A DNA stretch of 49,643 bases from Zoogloea sp. (GCA_009026175.1 WBTZ01000017.1:1-49643); one strand, 5' to 3'. Positions 1 through 10,843 are shown, counted from the first letter of the stretch. Translations and numbers: made by a program. The notes: a model not told the origin generated them from the letters alone.

Positions 1-3000
1 CGGGTGGGCGGAAGGGGGGTGTCGGGCTTGGGCAGGATGACTTCAGGGCTGATCTCCACCCGCGCCGTGAAGGTGTTGGGGCTCACCTGGAAGAGCTGGC
101 CGTCGAACACCGAGAAGTCGAAGGTCTGGGTGCGGGTGGCGGCGCCAGGCACCAGCACCAGCTTGCCGGCGGCGAGGTCGGCGATGCTGATGACCTGCCC
201 CGGCACCACGGGCACGCCATCGAGCAGCAGGCGGGCGTCGGGGGGCAGGGTGTCGATGCGCACCGCCGCCATCGGGTCCTGGTCGGGGTCGGCATAGCCG
301 AAGTCGGCCGGGCTCACGGGCAGGCTCTGCCCGTCCTTCAGGGTGACGGTCTTGTCGGTCCCGGTGGGCGGGTCATTCACAGGTGTGACCGTGAGGGTGA
401 CGGTGGCAGTGGAGACGTCGCCGTCGGCATCGGTGATGGTGTAGGTGAAGCTGTCGGGGCCATGGTAGTCCGGGGCAGGGGTGTAGACGAAGCTGCCGTC
501 CGGGTTGACCACCACGCTGCCATGGGCCGGGTTGGAGGCCTTGGCCCAGACGTTGCCGCCATCGCCGGACGGGGTGTCGTTGCCGGTGAGGGTGCCCGAC
601 AGGGGCGTGTCCTCAGGGGTTTCCAGGACGTCGTCCACGGCGATGGGGACGTCATTGACGGGGGTGATCTGGATGGTCACGGTGGCGGTGTCGGTGCCGC
701 CGTGGCCGTCGCTGATGGTGTAGGTGATCACCGCCGTGCCATGGAAGTTGGGGGCGGGGACGAAGTCCAGGGTGCCATCCGGATTGATGGTGACCGTACC
801 GTGCGCAGGCAGGGTCGTGGCCGAGGTGACGGTGAGCGGGTCGTTCTCCGGGTCGGAGTCGTTGGAGAGCACCGTGATGCCCCGCAGTGGAGTGTCTTCC
901 GGGGTGGTGAAGACGCCGTCGTCCACGGCGACGGGGGGATCGTTCTGGCCGTTGATGGTGATGGTCAGGTTCGTCGTCGCGGTGTCGCCATCCTTGTCGG
1001 TGATGGTGTAGGTGAACACCTCGGTCAGGGTGTCGCCGGCGCGCATCGCCGCGACCATGGGGTGAGTGTTGTTGAGGCTGTAGGTGTAGCTGCCGTCGGC
1101 GGTCAGGGTCAGGCTGCCGTAGGCACCGGCCAGGGGGGCTCCGATGGTGCCCGGGGTGGCGCCAAAGCTGACCTGGGTGACCGGACCGGGGACGACGTCG
1201 GCACCGAGGCGGTCGGCGGCGTCGCCGGCGGAGCCCGTTGCAAAGACATTGCCGGTGGTCGTGGTGGGGGCATCGGTGATGCCCTCGTTCACGTTGTTGG
1301 TGTCGGCGTTGGCGGTGGGGTGGTCATCGACGATGCGCACCGTGAGCGTCCCGCTGGCGCTGGCTCCGCCGGCGTCGTTGATCTCCAGTGCCAGGACGTC
1401 GGTGCTCTCGTCCACGCCCGGCGTGGTCTGGTCCTGAGACAGGGTGTAGGTGTAGGTCAGGGTGCCCGAGGTGGGGATGCCGCCCAGGCTGCTGCCGGTG
1501 GTGAAGCCGGTCAGGGTGAGGGCGCCCTTGCTGGTGGTGATGGTGATGGGCGTGGTGCCCAGGGTGTTGATCTGTGCCAGCGTGACCAGGGTGCCTTCGA
1601 TGCGGACACTGGCGAGGCCGTCGTCGGCCGTGAGGGCGATGCTGCCTGGGCTGGTTTCGCTGGTGTCGGCGACGGTGGTGAGGCCGGCCTCGAACACCGT
1701 GGCCTCGCCGGTGGCACCGCCATTGCCATCCACGGGGGTGATCGATGGGCCGCCGTCTGTGACGCCATCGATGGTGATGGTGAGTTGGGCGACATCGGTG
1801 AGGGCATCCGGGTCGGCCAGGGTGTAGCTGAAGACCTCGGTCAGGGTGTCGCCGGTCTTGAGGGCGTTGACGGCCGGGTTGGCGTTGTCGAGGGTGTAGG
1901 TATAGCTGCCGTCGGCGCCGATGCGCAGGCTGCCGTAGAGGCCGGTGACCACGGTGCCGTCTGTGCCGGTGGTGCCGGCGGCGATTGAGGTCATCGCGCC
2001 GCCGCCGGCCTCGGTACCAGCTCGGATGCCGGTGATGCTCAGCTCGGCGTTGGTGTTGTCCAGATCGCTGTCCTGCCCTGGGGTGCCCGGCTTGATGTTG
2101 CCGCCGACGGAGCTGTTGCCCTCGGTGATGCTGTTGACGTCATCCACTGCGACCGGGGTGTCGGGGACGGTCACCACGTTGAGGGTGGTGGTCAGGATGT
2201 TGGAGAACTGGGTGCCGTTGCTGGCAGCGTCGCTGTTGGCGTCCTGCACCTGCCAGCTGATGGTGCGCGGCGTGGTGGAGGGGTTCTCGCTGGCGTTGCT
2301 GTAGCGGACGGTTTCGAGGGCGGCGAGCACGTTGGCCAGGTCGGTGGCCGCGCCGGTGAGGGTCAGGGTGCCGGTGCCCGCGTTGTAGCTTTGAGCCCAT
2401 CCGGCGGGCAGGGTGCCGGCGGCGAGGGTGTCGCCGCTGCCCAGGCCCGCGCTGATCCGCACCGTGGCGGAGACCATCTGGGTGTCGTCCACGTCCGTGA
2501 GGGTCCAGCCGGAGGGCTCAAGGAGCAGGGCAGGGTCGTTCTCGGTGAAGGTCCGGGTCGAGCCCGCGCCCCCCAGCGCCGGGGTGTCATTGACGGGCAC
2601 GATGTTGATGAGCCGCGTTGTTGTCGCGGTGCCGGTGCCCGCGCCGCTGGAGCCGTTGTCGGTGAGGCTGTAGGTGACGGTACGGCTGCGGTTGGCAGGG
2701 GTGTCGTTGTTGTTGGGGTCTTCGCTGGTGCTCAGGTAGGTGAGGCTGCGCAGGACGCTCTGGTAGTTGGCTGTGGTGTCGCTGCCGGACAGCGTGATGA
2801 CGCCGGTGACGGCGTTGTAGTTGGCGGTGATGGCCGTGCCGGTGGTGTCCACGGCGAGCACGTCGCCCGGCAGGAAGCCGCTGCTCAGGCTGATCGTGGC
2901 ACCGCTCATCTGGGTGTCGTCGGCGTCGCTCAGGGTGATGGCGTTGTCGACGCTCAGGGCCGGCTCGTTCTCGGTGTAGAGCTTGGCCGCCCCGGCGGAC

Positions 3001-6000
3001 AGCACGGGGTTGTCCACGATCTGGTTGATGTTGATGATGATGCTGGTGCTGCCCGACAGCTGGCCGCCGCTGCCCTGGTCCTGCCCGCTGCCTGCGCTGC
3101 CGCCGCCGCTGACGTTGGGGTTCTGGTCGTTGATGGTATAGGCGAGGGTCACGGAGGCCGGCGGGGCGTCGCTGCTGTTGCGGTAGGTGACGGCCTGCAG
3201 AACGCTGTCGGCCACGGATGCCGTGGCGCTGCTGTTGAAGGTGATGGTCAGGGTGCCGCCGGTGTTGGTGAAGCTGCCCACCACCGTGCTGCCGTTGCGG
3301 ATGTTGGCGCCACTGAAGTTGATGCCGGTGGAGCCACTGCCGGTGACGCCGAAGACGTCCTGGGCGTTGGCGCCGCCCTGACGTTCGATGCGCAGCACGG
3401 CGCCGTTCCAGCTGGGGTAGATGTCCAGCTCGGGGTCGACCAGGGTGGCATTGGCGTCCACCACGATGGCTGCGCCGCCTTCGCTGTAGGTGCTGGCCGA
3501 GGTGGCATCGAGGCCGGCGATGCTGGGGGCCTCGTTCTGGTCGGTGGTGATCAGGGTGAAGGTGTTGGTGACGGAGGTGGGGCCGCTGACGCCGGAGGGG
3601 AGCTGCGTGCCGCCGTTGTTGCCGTCATCCACCGTCACGCGGAAGGTGATGGCGCCGTTGACGTTGGTGTCGGTGGGCAGGTAGGTGACGGTGGCCAGCG
3701 CTGCCAGCAGGTCGGCACGGCTGCCGGTGAGGACGACGTTGCCGGTGCTGCTGGTGACGCTGAGGCCGGTGGTGGTGCCAACCTGGATGGTGCCGTAGTT
3801 GGCGGCGCTCAGTTGGGCATTGAGGGTGACGGTGTAGTTGTCGACGCCCGCCTCGAAGCCCGCAACGGCGTTGCTGATGTCGGCCGCGTCGTTGAAGCTG
3901 ATGGTGTTGCCCGCGCCGATGAACTCGAAGCTGCCATCGGTGATGAACTTGGTGCCGCTGGGCATGGTCAGGGTCGGTGCGTCGTTGACCGGGCGGATGG
4001 CGATGGCGATGGCCGCACTGTCGCTGCCTGTGCCGCCGCCGTCGATGCCGGTGTTGCCGCCGTCGTCCACCGTGAGGCTGAGGGTGTCGTCGCCGTTGTA
4101 GTGGGTGGCGCTCTGGTAGTAGAGGCTGGCCAGGGCGGCATTGAGGTCGGTGGCGGAGCCCCGCAGGGTGACAGTGTTGGTGCCGACGGCGCCGGCGGTC
4201 ACGGTGAGGCCGGCGGGGGTGGTCGAGCCCGTGCTGCCGAAGTAGATGTGGCTGCCCGTGCCGGCTGTCAAGGTGATGGTGTTGGTGGTGCTGGAGAAGG
4301 CGTCCGGGTCGGAGAACGAGAAGCCGGTGATCTGGCTGCGGACATCTTCATTGACGGTCTGGTTGGGCGTCGGGTTGGTGATGGCGGGCGGGTCGTTGGT
4401 GTCGGAGGCGGCAACGGAGAAGACCACGCTGGCCACATTGTTGGTGGCGTCGATGGGGGTGCCGTCGGCATTGGTGCTGCCCCCGTTGGCGCCGGCGGTG
4501 AGGGCGCCGGAGGCGTCCCGCAGGCGGTCATCCACCGAGATCTTGATCTTGAGGTTGGCCAGGTCCGGGTCGGAGCCGTCGGTGGCGGCGCGCAACTGGT
4601 CGAGGGCCGCCTGCACGTCGGCCAGGCTGCCCTGGAAGACGACGATGTTGTCGCCTGCGGCGTTGGTGACGATGACGCCGGCAGGCAGGGCGCCGCTGAA
4701 GCTCAGCACGCCCGCGGCGAAGGGGGCGTCGGCTGCGGTGAGGAACTCGGCCGTGACCTGCACGAAGTCCTGCTCGCCCGCGCCGATGCCGCCAGCCACG
4801 TCCAGGTCGGCCAGGGTGATGGCCGGCAGGGCGACCGGCGTGAGCGCCGAATTGATCACCAGGCTCGAGCCCGCGGCGGTGATGGTGGGCTTGTCGTTGG
4901 CTGGGTCCAGTTCGATGTTGTAGCGGGACGGCGCCGGGGTACTGCCCTGCGGCACCGAGGTGCTGTCGTTGGAGACGAAGTCGCCGTCGCTGACCACGTA
5001 GTCGAAGAAGTCTGTGGAGGTCTCGCTGCCGTTGTGCCGGTAGGTGATCCGGCCGCTGTCGAGGTCGGCCTGGGTGAACACCGAGCCGACGGAGAGGACC
5101 GCGCCGCTCAGCAGCAGGTTGCCGTTGGCCGGTGCGGTGGTGACCCGGTACTGACGCTGTTCGGTGGAGTTGTCGGTGTCGCCATAGACCAGGTGGGCGA
5201 CGTTGTCCGCGGGCAGGCTGGGCGCGCCGGCGCCGATGATGCCGTTGGTGTTGGCGTAGCCGAGGGCGCCGCCGATGGTGGCGGTTGCACCTTCGGTGAT
5301 GGGGCCGGCTTCGCTGCTGATCAGCTGGGATTTGTGCTGGTACTGGGGGGCGTCGTTGATCGGGGTGAGGGTGATCGGGACGATCAGCTCGGTGCCGGTG
5401 CTGGTGTGGTTGGTGGCGGTGGCCGTACCTGCGGTAATGCCCTGGTCGTCGATCGGGATGAGCCGGAAGCTGTCGCTGAAGTTCTCGCTGCTGTCGTGGG
5501 TGTAGACCAGCTTGCCGGCGTTCAGCTCGGCTGCCATGACATAGTCACCCACGCCAATGGCCACTCCGTTGAGGGTGAGGCTGCCGTGGCTGACATTGCC
5601 GGTGATCTGGAAGCGCAGGGTGTTGTCGACCGCGTAGCCGGATTCGTTGTCGGAGGTCGAGTTGTCTGAGTCGGAGAGGACGATGTTGGCCGGGGTGATG
5701 GTGATGCTGGTGCCCTCGGGTCCGAAGATGCGGCTGCCGTTGGTGGCGGTGGGCGTGTCGTTCTGGGGCGTGATGGTCAGGTTGAAGTTGCGGACGGCGG
5801 TCTCGGTGGAGCCGTCGGAGACGGAGTAGGTGAAGAAGTCGACAAAATCTTCGCCGCCGGCGTGGAGGAAGCTGACCCGCCCGGCGTCCACATCGGCCTG
5901 GGTGAAGCTGTCAAAGTATTCCAGGGCCACGCCGTTGAGGCGGATGCTGCCGCTGGAGGGCAGGGACAGGACCCGGTAGGTCAGCTGGGCGGGCACCGTG

Positions 6001-8333
6001 TCCGGGTCGGTGGCGGTGAGCTGGGTGTTGTTGAGGGTGATGGTCTCACCTTCGAGCAGGGTCGCCGCGTTGCTGCCGCCGGTGCTCGGCACGTCATTGA
6101 CCGGTGCTTCCGGTGGCACCGGGTTGCCGTCCACGCCGGTGCTCTGGACGTTGATGCTGAAGGTGTTGACGGCCAGGGTGTCGGTGCCGGGCATGTAGAT
6201 GCCGCCATCCCGGGGAGTGGGGTAGATGCGGCGATCGCCGTCCTTGACCGTGAAGCTGATGCTGTCGGTGCGGGGCGTGGCGGAGAGGGTGGTGTAGACC
6301 AGCCGGCCGTCGGTGATGTCCTGCTGGGTGAAGGTGGCTCCCGCCACCAGACGGGTTCCGCCAAGGCTGAAGTAGCCCTCGGCCGGGTTGGGAACGGCCG
6401 TCAGGGTGTAGGTGAGGCTGGTGTCCGGCGAATCGGTGTCGGTCACCTGGAGCATGGCCGGCGTGATGGTCAGGCTGGTGGTGTTGCCGGTGAGGGTCTG
6501 GGTGAGGTCGGTGGTGAGCACCGGATCGTTGTTGTTGCCGATGACCCCGATCTCGATGGTGGTGTCGTGGGACAGGGGGGTGCCGGTGCCGCCGCCGCTG
6601 TCAGTGATGCGCATGTTGAAGCTGTCGGGGGTGCCGGTGGGCTCGCTGCCGTCGTGACTGTAGGTGAGCTTGCTCAGGTCGGTGACCATGAAGGGGCTGC
6701 CGACGCTGGCGCTGCTGATCGCCACCCCGTCGTACTTGAGCGTGCCGTGGGTGGGCAGGCTGGTGATGCCATAGCTGAAGACAGTATCGTCCGGGTCGCT
6801 GCCGGAGATGGCGCCGCGGGGGGTGGATACGGGGGGAACCAGGTTGGTGTTGGCGGTGAGGCTGACGTCCTGCTCGCCTTCGAAGACGGTGACCGTGCCG
6901 GCTACGGTGGGCGCCTGGTTGACCGGGGTGATCTCAACATTGACGGCACGGTCCAGGAGCAGGCCGCCGGCGCCGTCATCGACGGTGATGAGGAAGGTGT
7001 CGGTGGTGGGGGCGAGTACCTGGTTGCCGTTGTGGGTGTAGCTGAGCTGGGCGATCTGGCTGACTGAGAAGGTCGAGCCGACCGACAGTTCGTTGCCGCC
7101 GAGCTTGAGGAGCCCCTGGCCGGGCAGGCCCGCCACTTTGATGATGACCTGGTTCTGGGTGTTGTCCACATCCGACAGGCCCAGGTTGACCTGGGTGAAG
7201 CCCGTCGGGCCCACATTGCTCGCCCCGCTGAAGCTGGTTGTGCCGCCTTCCGGGACCGACAGCGGCGTGCCGCCGGCCAGCACCGGGACGTCGTTGGTCG
7301 GGGTGATGGCCAGATTGACCGTCCGGCTCGCCGTTGTGGTGCCGTCGTTGGTGGTGATGGTGAAGTCGGCGGCTCCGCTGGCTTCCTGCAGGCCACGGAA
7401 ATTCATGCCGTTGATGGCGGCATTGATGTCGCTCAGGGTACCGCTGAAGCTGACCGAGCCCGTGCCGTTGCCGGTGAGGCCACTGAGCCCGGTGGTGCTG
7501 TTGAGCGTCAGGGTGCCGGTGCCGGAACTGAGGTTGACGGTCTGGTTGTCGCCGTCACCGTCGGCAAGGGTGATGCCACTGATGGAGATGTCGCTGTCTT
7601 CGGTGCCGCTGCGGGTGGTGCTGATGCTATCGGTGATGGTCGGTGCTGCGAGCAGGCCATCCAGCCCGGTGAGGGCGAGTACATTCGTTTCGATTGTGCC
7701 CGAAGCCGCTTCCAGCAGGGTGTCACCACCACTTCCGATGGCGCCGGTGAGGTTGGTGGAGGCCGCCACATCGGCGCCGGTGAGGGCCGCCAGGCGGTTG
7801 ATGAAGGCGGTGCCCTGGCTCGCCACGTCGCAGCCGTAGATCAGAATGTCTGCGCTGGCGCTGAGGTGGCTGCCAATGGCTGCCAGCTCGCTGCGGAAGC
7901 CCTCCAGGCTGGCGGTGTCGAGGCTCTGGTTACCCAGCACGATCTGGTCAGCCGCGCCGTGGCTGATGAGGTGCAGGCTGGTGATATCGTCTCGGGCGCC
8001 CAGCGCCTCGGTGATCTGGGAGAGGCCCGGGCGGGTCGGGTCGAGAACCAGGACTTCGCTGCCGGCGGGCAGGCCGGCCACGAGTTCCTGCCAGCCCCGT
8101 ACGGCGGGGTCGACAATCACCAGTTCGGTACTGCCTGGCCGCTCGGTGGTGTTGCCCTTCGGATCGGCGGTGGCCGCCTGTCGCTGGCCGTCGTCGTGGG
8201 TATCCTTGGCGCTGGCAGTGTCATCGTGCTGGTCGATGGCAACCGGCGCGGCACCATCGAAAAGATGGCGGGGTTCAAGAGCGAGACGTTGGGAGACGGG
8301 GCGCAGCGACTTTTGAGGGACTCTTGTGGGCAT
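1..8333 (-). CDS. Giant DUF4347 / cadherin-VCBS repeat surface adhesin (3' end beyond window)
   Basis: One uninterrupted frame of 2777 codons runs from ATG 8333 off the left edge; I checked the frame at several points and found no break. The start has GAGG at 8341-8344, seven bases upstream. Residues 19-29 read LEPRHLFDGAA, the LEPR-type N-terminal motif of large exported repeat proteins; there is no Sec signal peptide. Residues about 69-230 form a DUF4347 domain with HLISHG (121-126) and IYGCD (165-169). Roughly fifteen units of about 100 residues follow, joined by NDxP-like linkers, resembling cadherin-like repeats. VCBS-type repeats lie near residues 2065-2190 and 2340-2460, CshA/cadherin-5-type repeats at 2460-2655. 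The visible end is rich in proline. Likely role, by family: adhesion or biofilm matrix, exported by a type I system. The C-terminal secretion signal and any transporter genes are outside the window, so the export route is inference. Confidence 0.9.
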   Translation of the reverse strand, partial: MPTRVPQKSLRPVSQRLALEPRHLFDGAAPVAIDQHDDTASAKDTHDDGQRQAATADPKGNTTERPGSTELVIVDPAVRGWQELVAGLPAGSEVLVLDPTRPGLSQITEALGARDDITSLHLISHGAADQIVLGNQSLDTASLEGFRSELAAIGSHLSASADILIYGCDVASQGTAFINRLAALTGADVAASTNLTGAIGSGGDTLLEAASGTIETNVLALTGLDGLLAAPTITDSISTTRSGTEDSDISISGITLADGDGDNQTVNLSSGTGTLTLNSTTGLSGLTGNGTGSVSFSGTLSDINAAINGMNFRGLQEASGAADFTITTNDGTTTASRTVNLAITPTNDVPVLAGGTPLSVPEGGTTSFSGASNVGPTGFTQVNLGLSDVDNTQNQVIIKVAGLPGQGLLKLGGNELSVGSTFSVSQIAQLSYTHNGNQVLAPTTDTFLITVDDGAGGLLLDRAVNVEITPVNQAPTVAGTVTVFEGEQDVSLTANTNLVPPVSTPRGAISGSDPDDTVFSYGITSLPTHGTLKYDGVAISSASVGSPFMVTDLSKLTYSHDGSEPTGTPDSFNMRITDSGGGTGTPLSHDTTIEIGVIGNNNDPVLTTDLTQTLTGNTTSLTITPAMLQVTDTDSPDTSLTYTLTAVPNPAEGYFSLGGTRLVAGATFTQQDITDGRLVYTTLSATPRTDSISFTVKDGDRRIYPTPRDGGIYMPGTDTLAVNTFSINVQSTGVDGNPVPPEAPVNDVPSTGGSNAATLLEGETITLNNTQLTATDPDTVPAQLTYRVLSLPSSGSIRLNGVALEYFDSFTQADVDAGRVSFLHAGGEDFVDFFTYSVSDGSTETAVRNFNLTITPQNDTPTATNGSRIFGPEGTSITITPANIVLSDSDNSTSDNESGYAVDNTLRFQITGNVSHGSLTLNGVAIGVGDYVMAAELNAGKLVYTHDSSENFSDSFRLIPIDDQGITAGTATATNHTSTGTELIVPITLTPINDAPQYQHKSQLISSEAGPITEGATATIGGALGYANTNGIIGAGAPSLPADNVAHLVYGDTDNSTEQRQYRVTTAPANGNLLLSGAVLSVGSVFTQADLDSGRITYRHNGSETSTDFFDYVVSDGDFVSNDSTSVPQGSTPAPSRYNIELDPANDKPTITAAGSSLVINSALTPVALPAITLADLDVAGGIGAGEQDFVQVTAEFLTAADAPFAAGVLSFSGALPAGVIVTNAAGDNIVVFQGSLADVQAALDQLRAATDGSDPDLANLKIKISVDDRLRDASGALTAGANGGSTNADGTPIDATNNVASVVFSVAASDTNDPPAITNPTPNQTVNEDVRSQITGFSFSDPDAFSSTTNTITLTAGTGSHIYFGSTGSTTPAGLTVTAGAVGTNTVTLRGSATDLNAALASLYYQSATHYNGDDTLSLTVDDGGNTGIDGGGTGSDSAAIAIAIRPVNDAPTLTMPSGTKFITDGSFEFIGAGNTISFNDAADISNAVAGFEAGVDNYTVTLNAQLSAANYGTIQVGTTTGLSVTSSTGNVVLTGSRADLLAALATVTYLPTDTNVNGAITFRVTVDDGNNGGTQLPSGVSGPTSVTNTFTLITTDQNEAPSIAGLDATSASTYSEGGAAIVVDANATLVDPELDIYPSWNGAVLRIERQGGANAQDVFGVTGSGSTGINFSGANIRNGSTVVGSFTNTGGTLTITFNSSATASVADSVLQAVTYRNSSDAPPASVTLAYTINDQNPNVSGGGSAGSGQDQGSGGQLSGSTSIIININQIVDNPVLSAGAAKLYTENEPALSVDNAITLSDADDTQMSGATISLSSGFLPGDVLAVDTTGTAITANYNAVTGVITLSGSDTTANYQSVLRSLTYLSTSEDPNNNDTPANRSRTVTYSLTDNGSSGAGTGTATTTRLINIVPVNDTPALGGAGSTRTFTENDPALLLEPSGWTLTDVDDTQMVSATVRISAGLGSGDTLAAGTLPAGWAQSYNAGTGTLTLTGAATDLANVLAALETVRYSNASENPSTTPRTISWQVQDANSDAASNGTQFSNILTTTLNVVTVPDTPVAVDDVNSITEGNSSVGGNIKPGTPGQDSDLDNTNAELSITGIRAGTEAGGGAMTSIAAGTTGTDGTVVTGLYGSLRIGADGSYTYTLDNANPAVNALKTGDTLTEVFSYTLADPDALTDVAQLTITIDGVTDGGPSITPVDGNGGATGEATVFEAGLTTVADTSETSPGSIALTADDGLASVRIEGTLVTLAQINTLGTTPITITTSKGALTLTGFTTGSSLGGIPTSGTLTYTYTLSQDQTTPGVDESTDVLALEINDAGGASASGTLTVRIVDDHPTANADTNNVNEGITDAPTTTTGNVFATGSAGDAADRLGADVVPGPVTQVSFGATPGTIGAPLAGAYGSLTLTADGSYTYSLNNTHPMVAAMRAGDTLTEVFTYTITDKDGDTATTNLTITINGQNDPPVAVDDGVFTTPEDTPLRGITVLSNDSDPENDPLTVTSATTLPAHGTVTINPDGTLDFVPAPNFHGTAVITYTISDGHGGTDTATVTIQITPVNDVPIAVDDVLETPEDTPLSGTLTGNDTPSGDGGNVWAKASNPAHGSVVVNPDGSFVYTPAPDYHGPDSFTYTITDADGDVSTATVTLTVTPVNDPPTGTDKTVTLKDGQSLPVSPADFGYADPDQDPMAAVRIDTLPPDARLLLDGVPVVPGQVISIADLAAGKLVLVPGAATRTQTFDFSVFDGQLFQVSPNTFTARVEISPEVILPKPDTPLPPT

Positions 8334-8564
8334 TTCAAGACCTCGCGCCGGACGGCACGTTTGTGATTGTCGGAATGGGAGTGTGGGGCGTGTGGATCGA
8401 TGCCCCTGGCATGCCCGGGATGGAATCCCTAGTGGCGGCGCATTACAGCGCAGTTAGATCGACAGCTGAACCGCATACTTGAGGATTCCAAATGGCAGTT
8501 TTGCAAAAATTAACATAAACAGAATGCGTATTCTGACGGTAATCGAAGTTTGGAGAATGAACCC

Positions 8565-9752
8565 ATGAAACCCATGCAGGGTGTGAAGGTGCTCGAGCTG
8601 GGCACCCTGATCGCCGGACCTTTCTGTACCCGCATCCTTGCCGAGTTCGGCGCCGAGGTGATCAAGATCGAGTCGCCGCAGGGCGGTGACCCGCTTCGCC
8701 AGTGGCGCAAGCTGCACCAGGGCACGTCCCTGTGGTGGTCGGTGCAGGCGCGCAACAAGAAATCCGTGACGATCAATCTGAAGCACCCGGAGGGGCTGGA
8801 GATCGTCCGCCGGCTGGCGGCGGAGGCGGACGTGCTGGTGGAGAACTTCCGCCCTGGCGTGCTCGAGAAGCTGGGCCTGGGCTGGGATGTGCTGTCGGCG
8901 GCCAATCCCGGCCTGGTGATGGTCCGCCTGTCGGGCTTCGGGCAGACCGGCCCCTACAAGGAGCGCCCGGGTTTCGGGGCGATCGGCGAGTCGATGGGCG
9001 GGCTGCGCTACATCACCGGCTTTGCCGATCGCCCGCCGGTGCGCACCGGCATTTCCATCGGTGATTCGATCGCGGCCCTGTGGGCGGCGATCGGCGCCCT
9101 GATGGCCCTGCGTCACCGGGAGGTGAACGGCGGGGCCGGCCAGATCGTCGATGTGGCGCTCTACGAGGCCGTCTTCGCGATGATGGAGAGCATGGTCCCG
9201 GAATTCGATGTGGCCGGCTTCATCCGCGAACGTACCGGCAACATCATGCCGGGCATCACGCCTTCCAACACCCATACCACCCGCGACGGGCGGCACATCA
9301 TCATCGGTGGCAACGGCGACGCGATCTTCCGGCGCCTGATGGCGGCCCTTGGACGCCCTGATCTGGCGGATGACCCGGAGCTGGCCAGCAATGCCGGGCG
9401 CGACCGCCGGGCGGTGGAGATCTACGGGGTCATCGATGCCTGGGTGGCGGCCCGGGATGGCGACACCGTGCTGGCGGCGATGGAGGCTGCCGAAGTCCCC
9501 GCCAGCCCGGTGTTTTCGGTGGAGGACATGTTCCGCGATGCGCAGTTTGCCGCGCGGGGCATGATCGAGGAGGCGGCCCTGGCCGACGGTACGCCGATCC
9601 GCATTCCCGGTGTGGTGCCCCGCCTGGAGGGGACGCCCGGCTCCACCGAGTGGCTGGGGCCCGGCCTCGGCGAGCACACCGATGCGATTCTCGCCGGCCT
9701 GGGTTATGCCGCCGAGAGGATCGCCCGATTGCGGGCCGACGGGGCGATCTGA
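8565..9752 (+). CDS. CaiB/BaiF-type (family III) CoA-transferase
   Basis: A 395-residue protein of the formyl-CoA transferase / alpha-methylacyl-CoA racemase superfamily, which moves CoA between carboxylic acids in the cytosol. Family features visible are the N-terminal GVKVLELG and [21 protein letters not shown] region, [16 protein letters not shown] (91-106), [11 protein letters not shown] (121-131), and VDVALYEAV around 195-203. In the last motif the position I align with the catalytic aspartate is glutamate (E201). I chose ATG 8565 because GGAG at 8552-8555 sits nine bases upstream; a TTG at 8550 would add five residues. The substrate cannot be read from the sequence. It precedes galE with a gap of 71 bases, but the two share no obvious pathway. 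Confidence 0.88.
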   Translation: MKPMQGVKVLELGTLIAGPFCTRILAEFGAEVIKIESPQGGDPLRQWRKLHQGTSLWWSVQARNKKSVTINLKHPEGLEIVRRLAAEADVLVENFRPGVLEKLGLGWDVLSAANPGLVMVRLSGFGQTGPYKERPGFGAIGESMGGLRYITGFADRPPVRTGISIGDSIAALWAAIGALMALRHREVNGGAGQIVDVALYEAVFAMMESMVPEFDVAGFIRERTGNIMPGITPSNTHTTRDGRHIIIGGNGDAIFRRLMAALGRPDLADDPELASNAGRDRRAVEIYGVIDAWVAARDGDTVLAAMEAAEVPASPVFSVEDMFRDAQFAARGMIEEAALADGTPIRIPGVVPRLEGTPGSTEWLGPGLGEHTDAILAGLGYAAERIARLRADGAI

Positions 9753-9823
9753 CGCGGCCTGTCCCGGAGATGTCGCGGAGTCGCGTTATCATCCGGCTTA
9801 TTCCCTTTTCATCCGGAAGTGTC

Positions 9824-10843
9824 ATGCCTACCATTCTCGTGACCGGCGGTGCCGGCTACATTGGTTCTCACACCTGCGTCGAGCTGCTGGCGGCCGGCTA
9901 CGATGTCGTCGTCGTGGATAATTTCTGCAACAGCAAGCCCGAGGCGCTGCGCCGTGTCGAGGCCCTTGCCGAGCGGCGCCTGGCGGCCGTCGTGAATGCC
10001 GACATCCGCGACAAGGCGGCCCTGCGCGCGGTGTTTGCCGAGCACCGCATCGACGCGGTGATCCACTTCGCGGCCCTCAAGGCGGTCGGCGAGTCGGTGG
10101 CCAAGCCGCTGATGTACTACGACAACAACATCGCCGGAACCGTGGCGCTGGCCGAGGTGATGGCCGGGGCGGGTGTCAAGTCGCTGGTCTTCAGCTCTTC
10201 CGCCACGGTGTATGGCGACCCGGCCAGCGTGCCGATCCGCGAGGATTTCCCGACCGGGCCGACCAATCCCTATGGCCGTACCAAGTGGATGATGGAGTAC
10301 GTGCTCTCCGATCTGGCCGCGGCCGATCCGGAGTGGCGGGTGGCGCTGCTGCGCTACTTCAACCCGGTGGGGGCTCACAGCAGCGGACGTATCGGCGAGG
10401 ATCCGAACGGTCTGCCCAACAACCTGATGCCTTTCGTCAGCCAGGTGGCGGTGGGGCGCCTGCCCCAGCTGCGCGTCTTCGGTGGCGACTATGCCACGCC
10501 CGATGGCACCGGCGTGCGAGACTACATCCACGTGGTGGATCTGGCTGTCGGCCATGTGGCGGCGGTCCGCCGGCTGGCGGAACGTACGGGCGTGCTGACG
10601 GTCAACCTTGGCACGGGGCGCGGTTACAGTGTGCTCGAGGTCATCAAGGCCTTCGAGACCGCGAGTGGCCGCAAGGTCCCCTACGAGATCGTGGCGCGGC
10701 GGCCGGGTGACGTGGCCCAGTGCTATGCCGAGCCGGGTCTGGCAGAGGCGGAGCTGGGCTGGCGGGCCCGCCGCGGCATTGACGAGATGTGCGCCGATTC
10801 CTGGCGCTGGCAGAGTTCCAATCCCCAGGGGTATCCCGATTGA
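9824..10843 (+). CDS. galE: UDP-glucose 4-epimerase
   Basis: A 339-residue extended short-chain dehydrogenase that interconverts UDP-glucose and UDP-galactose, supplying galactosyl units for lipopolysaccharide or exopolysaccharide. The NAD-binding GGAGYIGS is at residues 8-15. The catalytic serine cluster SSSATVYG is at 124-131, and the active-site pair is Y150 and K154 in NPYGRTKW. The length matches bacterial GalE. ATG 9824 starts exactly at the conserved MPTILVTGG, with a GGAAG-like ribosome site just upstream; an open frame extends further 5' but has no family similarity. The stop overlaps the TTG start of the DUF2237 gene, suggesting co-translation. Confidence 0.96.
   Translation: MPTILVTGGAGYIGSHTCVELLAAGYDVVVVDNFCNSKPEALRRVEALAERRLAAVVNADIRDKAALRAVFAEHRIDAVIHFAALKAVGESVAKPLMYYDNNIAGTVALAEVMAGAGVKSLVFSSSATVYGDPASVPIREDFPTGPTNPYGRTKWMMEYVLSDLAAADPEWRVALLRYFNPVGAHSSGRIGEDPNGLPNNLMPFVSQVAVGRLPQLRVFGGDYATPDGTGVRDYIHVVDLAVGHVAAVRRLAERTGVLTVNLGTGRGYSVLEVIKAFETASGRKVPYEIVARRPGDVAQCYAEPGLAEAELGWRARRGIDEMCADSWRWQSSNPQGYPD

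Noticed and set aside
2391-5669. 1092-codon open frame on the plus strand opposite the giant adhesin (also 462-1988 and 5862-7067)
   Set aside because: Composition is dominated by G, V, A, D and E with no domain pattern, and the minus strand in the same interval gives a coherent repeat protein. It is an antisense artefact of GC-rich codon bias.
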